Shown in pieces: positions 1 through 7,556 of a DNA stretch of 64,000 nucleotides. The notes below the pieces were generated by a model. That model ran no database searches, was not told where the DNA came from, and saw nothing but the letters and a program-made list of their open reading frames with translations. The number at the start of each line of letters is the position of its first letter. The first letter of the stretch is position 1. The position numbers and the translations under genes are program-made. Source of the stretch: JBBSJZ01 sp041739875 (GTDB lineage: Bacteria; Planctomycetota; Planctomycetia; Pirellulales; Pirellulaceae); NCBI GenBank assembly GCA_041739875.1, contig JBGSNA010000305.1:15733-79732 (forward strand), given 5' to 3'.

Positions 1-17
1 GGCTCCGCTGAAGTCGA

Positions 18-1565
18 CTATTCGCGAATTACAATCACTTTCCCGCCATTTCCCTCTTCCATGCTTTTGATTACTGGCGGATCGCTCTTCTCTGGCTTGA
101 GCAGAGTGTAAGCGGTAAGGCCAACGGTTGCCAGCAAGGCCAGTGTCGCAACCGCCAAGCCAACACCCAGCAAAAGCTGTTGATGGTCGTTTTTTCCATG
201 TGCGGCCAGTCGCGACCCATGTGGCTGTGCCCTAGCATGACTAGGCGGCGGAATCGGATGGGGACGCAGCGGAACGATCTTGGCTGGCGCATTCAACGGA
301 CCACGCATCAAGTTGGGCGATACCGATGTCGGTTGGATTTCGATCGACGGTAAACTATCGAAATCAAAGTCATCGAGGAGGGCAACTTTTGGGATCTCAA
401 CATCGCCCGATAATGAGGAGTCATCCAAGGTTGCTTGGTAGACGGACTCATCCACGGCGGTATCACCTGCGGGAGCGATTCGGCTCAGCGACGTAGGCTG
501 ATGCGGACCTGATGGAATGCCACCTAAACGCGTCAATTGGGAGATCAACTCCATCGCCGATGTCGGTCGATCCTCTGGCCGTTTGGCCATCATTCGCAAC
601 GCTAATTCCGCCACAGAAGCTGGACAGTCTTTACGGAGTTTTCGAATATCAGGAGGCGGCGCTGTTTGATGCTTCGCCAATCGCTGTGCGACACTGGCTC
701 CCGAAAACGGTGGCCTGCCCGTGAGCAGGTAGTACAACGTGCAACCGAGCGAATAGATGTCGGATCGTGCGTCAACCGAACGGCTGTCAATCGCTTGTTC
801 CGGAGCGACAAAGTCCGCTGTGCCCATCATGCGTTTTTGGCCTTCAGCATCGTTGGGATCGGTCCAGCCGATTCGAGCGAGCCCCAAGTCGCTGACCTTC
901 ACCACACCGTCGGTTCGAAGAAGCAAATTGGACGGCTTGATGTCACGGTGAATGATTCCTCGCTCGTGCGCATGAGCGAGTCCTTGAGCGGACTGGGTCA
1001 ATGCATCAATCGCCATCGCGATGGACATCACGCCGTCGCGAGCCACGGCATAGTGCAAATCGATTCCGTCGACAAACTCCATGACAATAAAAAGCTTTCC
1101 GCCTGTATCGGAGAAGTCGATCGCACGAACAATATTGGGGTGGTCTAATTGAGCCGATGCACGAGCTTCTTCTTTGAAGCGATCGATGCGGCGTTGATCC
1201 GCGAGTGATTCGGACGGCAAAATTTTTAGCGCCATCAACCGCTTCATCACATGGTGTTCGCCTAGGTAGACGACACCCATGCCGCCTTTGCCGAGCGGGC
1301 GAAGTAATCGATAGCTGCCTAAATAAAAGCCTTTACTCTTTCCCGCAAGTAACTTGTTTGCTTGCCAAGTGGTCAGCGCCCCCGATCCCACCAGTCCACT
1401 GGCAATAATCTTGGGGTCAAACCTTGGTGTCTCGCTCAACAGCGAAGCGACAACTTTTTTGACTTGGTCAATTTCGATCAGTCCAGCCGCGATCGCTCGC
1501 TTAATAAAAGCGCGAGTCTCTTCATCGAGGATGGGAGCATTCGTTGTGATCACTTCGCTACTCAT
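18..1565 (-). CDS. Membrane-anchored Ser/Thr protein kinase (PknB-like)
   Basis: 515 aa from an ATG. An N-terminal segment of about 80 residues precedes a complete eukaryotic-type kinase domain (about 85-350): glycine loop GKGGMG near residues 92-97, ATP-binding Lys near 114 (ALKIL), catalytic HRDIKPSN near 206-213, a DLG magnesium motif near 226-228 in place of DFG, and an APEQ activation-loop end. A Pro/His-rich linker leads to one transmembrane helix at about 463-489 and a short tail of about 26 residues. With the kinase domain on the cytoplasmic side, the tail would be the outer part. This layout (N-terminal extra region, kinase, single TM near the C-terminus) is common among planctomycete kinases. 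Substrates cannot be read from the sequence. It stands alone, with no operon partner downstream in the window. Confidence 0.93.
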   Translation of the reverse strand: MSSEVITTNAPILDEETRAFIKRAIAAGLIEIDQVKKVVASLLSETPRFDPKIIASGLVGSGALTTWQANKLLAGKSKGFYLGSYRLLRPLGKGGMGVVYLGEHHVMKRLMALKILPSESLADQRRIDRFKEEARASAQLDHPNIVRAIDFSDTGGKLFIVMEFVDGIDLHYAVARDGVMSIAMAIDALTQSAQGLAHAHERGIIHRDIKPSNLLLRTDGVVKVSDLGLARIGWTDPNDAEGQKRMMGTADFVAPEQAIDSRSVDARSDIYSLGCTLYYLLTGRPPFSGASVAQRLAKHQTAPPPDIRKLRKDCPASVAELALRMMAKRPEDRPTSAMELISQLTRLGGIPSGPHQPTSLSRIAPAGDTAVDESVYQATLDDSSLSGDVEIPKVALLDDFDFDSLPSIEIQPTSVSPNLMRGPLNAPAKIVPLRPHPIPPPSHARAQPHGSRLAAHGKNDHQQLLLGVGLAVATLALLATVGLTAYTLLKPEKSDPPVIKSMEEGNGGKVIVIRE

Positions 1566-1919
1566 AGCGGTGGACGCACCGGGGTGGGCGACGGAATCCA
1601 GTCATTAACCGCAGTCGATTACAGGCACTAGTTTACCAATCGACAAAGAGGTTCGCTAAGTCACAATGCGAACGATTCGCCCATTAAACCCGGCTGATTG
1701 CGTTTTTAATGTTAAGATTCGATGAGTCTTTGAAGAGCCTTTGAGATTCGCGTTATTCGATCCGTTTTTCGGGGTCACTAAACGTACATCGTCGAATCGC
1801 AAAAGAATCAATCCCTGTGGCTGCGCGGTCGACCCAGCGAGTATTCGATCGCGAGAAGCCAGCGCCTTTCGAATTGCGTGAGTGCTTTTTGTTGCACCCG
1901 TGCGCAGCTCGAATTGGCA
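1566..1919. other. Intergenic region, no gene seen
   Basis: About 350 bases between the kinase start and the next reading frame. I see no convincing ORF, RNA gene or strong hairpin. It must hold the kinase promoter on the minus strand, but I cannot place a -35/-10 pair with confidence. Confidence 0.5.
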
Positions 1920-2300
1920 TCAATGCAAGACCCAGTTTCGGATTACGGATTCCAGTTCACTAGTCAATCTCTTGGGGTCGGTAAGCGGCACGTCGTGAAA
2001 GCGAGAGTGACTCTCTTCACGTAGTCCAAGCACGCTCGGCAAGTCGTAAAGCAACTGCACCGCGATCTCGGTGTATTCCGCGGGGCTCTCAGCAACCAAC
2101 TCGTGCATTTCCATGCGCATCCGCATGGCTGAGGTCGCTCGGTGAGCATAGAAATCACCGCAGCAAGAAGTAAGAAGCAAGAAATAATCGGGGTGCCAAC
2201 GGACAAGCATTCCAATCATAAGGCGCGACTCAACGGTTACTGGGGTTACCACGGAGGAGGCTTGCAGATCGATTAACGTTGCATTGAGTCTGTAATTCAC
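1920..2300 (-). CDS. Hypothetical protein, 126 aa
   Basis: Open frame of 126 aa from a GTG codon; an in-frame ATG lies at 2219 (99 aa). No family is recognised. The amino-acid mix is ordinary for a soluble protein, with a mid-section rich in Met/Glu (MRMRMEMHELVAE) and an acidic C-terminal half ending in a Trp/Leu pair. No signal peptide or convincing membrane helix, and no clear Shine-Dalgarno sequence before either start. It sits 24 bases after the stop of the sulfatase gene on the same strand, so it could be co-transcribed. A competing 83-aa frame overlaps it, and coding status is uncertain. Confidence 0.4.
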   Translation of the reverse strand: MNYRLNATLIDLQASSVVTPVTVESRLMIGMLVRWHPDYFLLLTSCCGDFYAHRATSAMRMRMEMHELVAESPAEYTEIAVQLLYDLPSVLGLREESHSRFHDVPLTDPKRLTSELESVIRNWVLH

Positions 2301-2324
2301 AAAAGGCAGTCTGGCTGGGACCTA

Positions 2325-3785
2325 TTAACGTCGTTTTGCAGCAGCACGTGATTCGGTGCGTGAAAGAAGCATTCGCAAGCGTTGAAGGGTCGCTAAATGT
2401 TGAGCAGATTCGGCTAGGTTTGAGTTCTCATCCGGATCCGTTTGCAGATCGTAAAGTTCTTCACCGGTCGACCATCGAGTGTATCGCCAGCGATCCGTTC
2501 GGATGGCTTTACCGAGTTTGTCGCCGCGTGAAACGACCGTGTAAGCAACCTCTTTGCCAGGTGTATCCGGATTGCGAAGTATCGAAACAATACTTTGCCC
2601 TTGCAAATCCTCAGGTGGATTGACGGTGCAGAGTTCTGCAAGGGTCGGGAACAAGTCAACCAATTCAACCAGCCCTTCGCTGGTCGAGCCCGGATTCGTG
2701 ATTCCAGGCGCCCGGATGATCATCGGGATACGATCACATTGTTCAAACAACATGACTTTGCCCCACATGAATTTCTCGCCCAGCATGTATCCATGGTCGG
2801 ATATCAACACCACGATCGTATCGTCCCAATGCCCCGATCGCTTTAACGCGTCAAAGACCAGTCCGATTTGGGCATCGATAAACGAGATACAAGCATGATA
2901 GGCTTGAATGTACTCGCGGCGTAGCGCATCGTTTTCAACGCCGAACTCAAATCCAAATTCCACGTGTCGACTGGTCTGAGCGATCTTGGGAACGTGGTCC
3001 CAAAAATCCGGCGATGCGGGTGCGAACTGAAGCTTCGCTTTCGGATACATTTCAAAATATTTGTCTGGTGCAAGGTAAGGAACGTGCGGTTTATGGATAC
3101 CACAAGCCATAAAGAAAGGTTTCTCTCCATGTGTCTTGTTATCCAGCCACGATGAGATTTGACGAGCGTTCTTGCCATCGGCATGCTGCTCGTCGCGAAG
3201 ACCGGTCGGTCCATAGCCTTCGCTTTGGCCACGTGTTTGATGAGCAATCGTTGGATAAAATTCACGCCACAATTTGCGAGTCTTGCCGGTCGTGATGGGG
3301 CCATGTTCCGCTTCAAAATTTTCGCGAATCGGAGTGACCATCGGCATTTCATCGTCTTCGAAACGCAGTCCTTCGTTCCAAGCGACATCGCCTTGATCGA
3401 TTCGTTCGTTATGAAAGACTTTGCCGACGCTTCCCGTCCAATAGCCAGACTCCTTGAATCGTTGTGGCATCGAAACCGTTCCCGGGCGTACATCACGTAT
3501 GTCTGAATCGTTATCGAGAATGCCCGTCGACTGCGGATACAACCCGCTGAGAAATGAAGCACGCGAGGGTCCACAGACGGGGTACTGGCAATACGCTCGC
3601 CGAAAGGCCATTCCGGCCGAAGCCAGTTCGTCGAATGCCGGCGTGCTTATCTGTGGATAGCCGGACGTCGAAACGTGTGTGTTCAAGTCATCGCAAACGA
3701 TGAACAAAACGTTTGGCTGTTTAGAAAAAGCGACCGACGGGATCAGCAACGCCAAGCCCAAGAGTATCCGAGATCGTAGGTTCAT
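2325..3785 (-). CDS. Sulfatase, iduronate-2-sulfatase-like
   Basis: 486 aa with a signal peptide (hydrophobic stretch 7-20, cleavage near AFS-KQ), so exported. Type I formylglycine sulfatase: metal ligands DD at 32-33 in VCDDLN, and the modification motif CGPSR with Cys71 as the residue converted to formylglycine. Later sulfatase signatures are present (SVGKVFH near 120, GIHKPHVPY, ISDHGYMLGE). The CDDLN start and KPHVPY block resemble the iduronate-2-sulfatase branch, which removes 2-O-sulfate from uronic acids in sulfated polysaccharides. The true substrate is unknown. No maturase gene is seen here, so an unlinked formylglycine-generating enzyme or anSME must serve it. Confidence 0.93.
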   Translation of the reverse strand: MNLRSRILLGLALLIPSVAFSKQPNVLFIVCDDLNTHVSTSGYPQISTPAFDELASAGMAFRRAYCQYPVCGPSRASFLSGLYPQSTGILDNDSDIRDVRPGTVSMPQRFKESGYWTGSVGKVFHNERIDQGDVAWNEGLRFEDDEMPMVTPIRENFEAEHGPITTGKTRKLWREFYPTIAHQTRGQSEGYGPTGLRDEQHADGKNARQISSWLDNKTHGEKPFFMACGIHKPHVPYLAPDKYFEMYPKAKLQFAPASPDFWDHVPKIAQTSRHVEFGFEFGVENDALRREYIQAYHACISFIDAQIGLVFDALKRSGHWDDTIVVLISDHGYMLGEKFMWGKVMLFEQCDRIPMIIRAPGITNPGSTSEGLVELVDLFPTLAELCTVNPPEDLQGQSIVSILRNPDTPGKEVAYTVVSRGDKLGKAIRTDRWRYTRWSTGEELYDLQTDPDENSNLAESAQHLATLQRLRMLLSRTESRAAAKRR

Positions 3786-3926
3786 CAGGTTTTCAGCAGG
3801 GAGTGGGGAATGTTGTTAGACGCAATCCACCGTTGGACAGCCGACCACGATTGCCCCATCGTGGCCGCGACCAAGCATGCGAAGAGGAGTCGACTAAAGA
3901 CCTCTCGATCAACAACCGGCAGAACA

Positions 3927-4271
3927 TTATTTTGGCGCCGTGGCAATTGATTTCACTGGCGTGAGCAAAAAGCTTTTCAGCCCGACAACGCGATCGTTAG
4001 CGTCTTCGAATCGGAGAATGAGTTGGCTATCCGCAGCCAAACTAAATTCGTAGCTCATTTGTCCACCGCGCAACACTGCCGACCCAGTCAGTTTAGCCTC
4101 GTGTTTGTCGCCGGGCGTCTGCGCTCCCCAAAGCGACTGGTCCTTCGTGTTCCAGGCTCCACGAGAGACTTTCCATGGCTTGGACGGGAGCGTGGCGAAG
4201 GATTCACGCACCTCACAGCTGGTACCTGGCATGGTGGTCGCGGAAGCCGCCTGACTCGCCTTCGTTTTTTC
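3927..4271 (-). pseudogene. Displaced C-terminal part of the upstream sulfatase (frameshifted)
   Basis: This frame has a 101-aa reading from an internal ATG at 4232, but is open back to the A6 tract (T6 at 4265-4270 on the plus strand). Adding one A there makes the sulfatase read ...GKKKTKASQAASATT and run into this segment without interruption. The segment looks like real protein (SKPWKVSRGAWNTKD, then a beta-rich stretch similar to the start of a DUF1080-like jelly-roll). The annotated sulfatase tail in the other frame is Arg/Pro-rich and improbable. It is therefore probably the true C-terminus, split off by a one-base deletion, a sequencing indel, or slippage. Confidence 0.7.
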
Positions 4272-5659
4272 TTACCTTGCGGCTTCTTCTCACCTTTCGA
4301 CTTCTTCTTGCTGACTTCCTCCATCGCGTATCGCTTGGCACCACCCTTGATTGGATTGGCCATGCCAGCCAACCAAGTGTCGTGCAGCGCTGTCAACTCG
4401 GCAAGCTTCTCAGGCATCTGCGGAGCGAGGTCTTGCTTCTCTGAAGCATCCTTGCTCAAGTCGAACAATCCGATGCGTTCTTTATCACCGACGAGTTTCC
4501 AGTCACCGCTGCGGACCGACCACCAACCTTCTTCTCCACCGGCACACCAGAAGAGATCGCGTGGTGCCGGTACTGATTCACCGCGAAGGATAGGCAGCAA
4601 GTTGAAGCCGTCGAAAGGCTTTTCAGGCGGCGACGAGATACCCGCAGCGGCGAGCGTCGTCGGAAGGATATCGAGCGAACTGACGACGGCTTGGCTTTCA
4701 CCGGGTTTCAATTGACTCGGCCAACATACGAGAAATGGAACGCGAATACCGCCCTCATAATCCTGATGCTTGCCACCTCGCAAAGGCGTGTTGTCTGCGG
4801 TTTGTGCAAGCGGCCCACCATTGTCGCTGATAAAGAACAGCAGCGTATTCTGCCACACGCCTTCCTTCTTCAGCTTCACAATGAGGCTGCCGATCGCATC
4901 ATCCATCCGTTTGCCCATGGCGAGTAGCTTGTTTCGATCGGGGTCGTCTGTGTTGAATTTTGCAATCTCTTCGGCCGGAGCTTGCAATGGAGCGTGAACG
5001 GCATTGAAGGCGAGATAGAGGAAGAACGGCTGAGCCTTGTGTCGCTCGACAAATGACACGGCTTCTTCACCGAGACGATCAGTCAGGTAGCCACTTTCCT
5101 GCACAGGCTCGGTACCGCGATAGATCGGGTCATCGGGATCATTCAGCTTGAAATAGTCATGAGCTCCGCGACCGAGGAAGCCGAAAACCTCGTCGAAGCC
5201 TCGTAGCGCCGGACTCCACTCTGGATCGGGGCCAAGATGCCATTTGCCAAGTTGACCAGTAACAAAACCGGCCGGCTTCAGAAACTGCGGAAAGATCTGT
5301 TCGCTCTTCGGCAAACCCGAGCCAGCTTCCCCTCCGGTATAAAGACCGAGTCGCTGTTGATATCGACCCGTCATCAACCCAGCGCGTGTCGGCGAACAAA
5401 CATGTCCGCTAACGTAACCTTGCCTACAAATGACGCTTTCTTTTGCTAACGCAGCAAGATGTGGCGTCGTTATTTCCTTGGGATGTTGCGGATTGAATGC
5501 GACATCGGCATAGCCAAGATCATCGGCAACGATCACGACGATATTGGGTTTCTTTGATTCAGAGGCGGATGCAAAGCTCGCGACGCAGGCGAGTGCAAAA
5601 GTGAACAGATCGAATTTCATAGTTAGCCGCAAATTGTGTTGAGCATGGACTTGATTCAT
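4088..5659 (-). CDS. Exported sulfatase (arylsulfatase A-like), tail out of frame
   Basis: 523 aa as read. Met14 begins a clean signal peptide (FDLFTFALACVASFASAS), and the ATG at 5659 overlaps the preceding stop as ATGA, so coupled initiation at 5659 or a start at 5620 are both possible. Metal-binding DD at 46-47 (VADDLGYAD), modification motif CSPTR with Cys88, then GKWHLG, FFISDNGGP and a Lys-rich linker (EEVSKKKSKGEKK). After the AAG AAA AAA run (about residue 463) the frame appears shifted by one base; residues beyond it (RRRVRRLPRPP...) look like out-of-frame translation. The catalytic domain is complete before this point, so activity may survive. Third gene of an ECF sigma/anti-sigma operon, which suggests induction by an envelope signal. 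Confidence 0.9.
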   Translation of the reverse strand: MNQVHAQHNLRLTMKFDLFTFALACVASFASASESKKPNIVVIVADDLGYADVAFNPQHPKEITTPHLAALAKESVICRQGYVSGHVCSPTRAGLMTGRYQQRLGLYTGGEAGSGLPKSEQIFPQFLKPAGFVTGQLGKWHLGPDPEWSPALRGFDEVFGFLGRGAHDYFKLNDPDDPIYRGTEPVQESGYLTDRLGEEAVSFVERHKAQPFFLYLAFNAVHAPLQAPAEEIAKFNTDDPDRNKLLAMGKRMDDAIGSLIVKLKKEGVWQNTLLFFISDNGGPLAQTADNTPLRGGKHQDYEGGIRVPFLVCWPSQLKPGESQAVVSSLDILPTTLAAAGISSPPEKPFDGFNLLPILRGESVPAPRDLFWCAGGEEGWWSVRSGDWKLVGDKERIGLFDLSKDASEKQDLAPQMPEKLAELTALHDTWLAGMANPIKGGAKRYAMEEVSKKKSKGEKKPQGKKKRRRVRRLPRPPCQVPAVRCVNPSPRSRPSHGKSLVEPGTRRTSRFGERRRPATNTRLN

Positions 5660-6573
5660 GGAACGCTCTCAGTAATGACGAACTGCACACGGACGTCATC
5701 GATATAGTGATCGGTTTTTGGCCCGTCATCGTCGGCCATGCCTGGTCCAATGTGAATGACGAGACTACGAGTTCCCATAGGGATTTCCATCGATACCTTG
5801 ATCGTTTGCCAACCATGCTCACCCGGCTTCGTCTTCACAGTGCGACCGAGCTGTAGCAGCGCCTGCTCCAGCCGACCATCGCCATTCCAAATAGCCTTCA
5901 CCTCTTGAGGGGATTCGGAGAAAGCGGCTAAACGAATCTGATTCCGATCCGACCACTCCGTGCCGACGCCATGAAACGATGCGGTGACCTCCACGGTCCG
6001 TGACTCAGATCCGTCTAGGAATCGGAACTCGGCGAGATCCACAATGCGGGACGCTGCGCAGAACTTTCGCCCCGCGCTGGGAGTTAACTTCGCCATGTGC
6101 CGGCCTTCTTTAGGAGAAACAGAAGCCTCTGCCGGAATCACTGCCGAGAAATCTCCCGACCAGCCACCCGTGTCATTCGGAAACCCCCGACCCAACACGG
6201 CTTTCACATCTTCAAAGCTCTCGCTGAAAAGCGCGATCACCGGCTGCGGATCCCGTTTCATCCGAGGCACGGCATAGGCAAAGACGACTGACGTGCAGAC
6301 CATGCCGAAAACAATTCCAGCCCCCGTAGCGACGAGAGAACGTGATGACAACCAGGAAGATTCTTGTTTCGCTTTTACCTCATACGGGGCGTTAAGCAAT
6401 TCTCTCGCAGAGGCCGCTTTTGCTTCCAACGCGAAATCAAGATTTGCAAAGTCAAGATAGCGAAGCCGCAGCGAACGATCGGCTTTCAATGCAACTTGCA
6501 ATGCCGCAGCCTCTTCGTCGCAGAGGGTTCCGTTCAACTGCCGCTCGATAAGATCATCGCAATCGTCCGTCAT
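5656..6573 (-). CDS. Membrane anti-sigma-like protein
   Basis: The ATG at 6573 overlaps the sigma-factor stop as ATGA and is preferred to the upstream codon at 6609; 305 aa. The N-terminal 75 residues are short, acidic and helical (MTDDCDDLIERQLNGTLCDEEAA), as in planctomycete FecR-type regulators that bind an ECF factor. One transmembrane helix follows (SLVATGAGIVFGMVCTSVVF). The outer domain of about 200 residues is beta-rich and ends with DHYIDDVRVQF, recalling carbohydrate-binding jelly-rolls. Position between the sigma gene and the sulfatase, with 4-base overlaps on both sides, supports a regulator that senses an envelope or polysaccharide signal. No classical ZAS zinc motif is seen. Sigma-factor binding is inferred. 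Confidence 0.75.
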   Translation of the reverse strand: MTDDCDDLIERQLNGTLCDEEAAALQVALKADRSLRLRYLDFANLDFALEAKAASARELLNAPYEVKAKQESSWLSSRSLVATGAGIVFGMVCTSVVFAYAVPRMKRDPQPVIALFSESFEDVKAVLGRGFPNDTGGWSGDFSAVIPAEASVSPKEGRHMAKLTPSAGRKFCAASRIVDLAEFRFLDGSESRTVEVTASFHGVGTEWSDRNQIRLAAFSESPQEVKAIWNGDGRLEQALLQLGRTVKTKPGEHGWQTIKVSMEIPMGTRSLVIHIGPGMADDDGPKTDHYIDDVRVQFVITESVP

Positions 6574-7097
6574 GTGAGCGTCTCCACGGCGAGGGACCGC
6601 TGCATGCAATCGAGCAGCGACAGCCGAATCCGGTGCAACAGTTTGTAAAGCGCCATCGGCGTTTGGCCTCGCCGAGCCGCCATCTCATCAATTCGGACAC
6701 CTTTCGCGTTGACTGTAGGCACCAACTCGCGTTGGGTGGACGGCAGTTTTTCTAAGCACCGATCGAGTGCCTCGCGCTGAATCGTGTGCCGCTCTACACT
6801 ACTTTCGGCGTCCTGAGCAAGCTGCAGGCTCAGCTCATCATCGAACACATGACGGTCCCGGCTTCGAGCCCGCAAATGCCTCATGACCATATTTCTTGCA
6901 ACGCCAAAAGCCCAAGGTCGAAACTCTTGCACCCCATCGAACTTCTTCCGCAACACCAATAGCACCTCCTGCATAACCTCACGCGAATCCTCTCGCGTCG
7001 GCACCAGCGAGCGAACGAAACTGTGCAGTGCCGCATCGTGCTCCGCATCAAGGCGGAGAAACGCTTCGTGCTCGTCTGTTTTGGTTGAATCTGACAT
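6570..7097 (-). CDS. ECF RNA polymerase sigma factor
   Basis: 175 aa from an ATG with AGGAAC placed about 9 bases upstream. Region 2 is visible from HDAALHSFVRSLVPTREDSREVMQEV to FRPWAFGVARNMVMRHLRAR, and region 4 as LPSTQRELV...GVRIDEMAARRGQTPMALYKLLHRIR. The RPWAFGVARN block is typical of the Rhodopirellula/Verrucomicrobium ECF branch. It should direct RNA polymerase to its own operon, which continues with the anti-sigma-like gene and a sulfatase through ATGA overlaps. Confidence 0.93.
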   Translation of the reverse strand: MSDSTKTDEHEAFLRLDAEHDAALHSFVRSLVPTREDSREVMQEVLLVLRKKFDGVQEFRPWAFGVARNMVMRHLRARSRDRHVFDDELSLQLAQDAESSVERHTIQREALDRCLEKLPSTQRELVPTVNAKGVRIDEMAARRGQTPMALYKLLHRIRLSLLDCMQRSLAVETLT

Positions 7098-7556
7098 GAA
7101 ATGTTCCTGATCACCATGACCTCGCCAAACAACGCTGGGTTTGCCGGGGAAAATAAGCCGAACGTAAAGAATACTTGTTTTGACCGGACGAGATCAATTT
7201 TCTCATGTCAAAACATTTGGACAACTGCTTCAGCAATCGCCACGAGAATCCATCGCCTGAATGACGCAAATCATGTGGCGAGGCAACCTCGCCCCTTGAC
7301 ACCCAAGAAGCGATCATCTTTCTGCCAAAACCATCAAAAGACGCGACGAAATCAAAGAAGCCGACATCCGTCCGATCGCTAAAACACTCGACTGGACCAT
7401 GCCGCGAAAGATGTGGCGGGAACAAAGAAATGTCGCTTCCCGTTGACTAGTAATTGTGATCAACGGTGTTAACCACCAGAACAAAGGTTCTCGACCCACG
7501 TGAAGCGTTACCCCAATGTGAGCATCCTCGTTGACTTGGCTCAACCAAGAGATACG
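7098..7556. other. Intergenic region upstream of the sigma factor, no gene seen
   Basis: About 460 bases lie between the sigma start and the stop of the haloperoxidase gene. The longest frame inside (7111-7425, minus strand) has no recognisable protein features and I do not call it. The sigma-factor promoter should lie in the first 100-150 bases, but no clear ECF-type -35/-10 pair could be assigned. Confidence 0.5.

Noticed and set aside
2843..3574. 243-aa frame on the minus strand
   Set aside because: Alternative frame of the iduronate-sulfatase-like gene; Ser/Arg-rich and without motifs.
4265..4271. Programmed -1 frameshift (slippery heptamer) in the sulfatase
   Set aside because: The codons are AAG AAA AAA C, so a back-slip would mispair at G; a plain indel or transcriptional slippage fits better. 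Kept only as an option in the finding.
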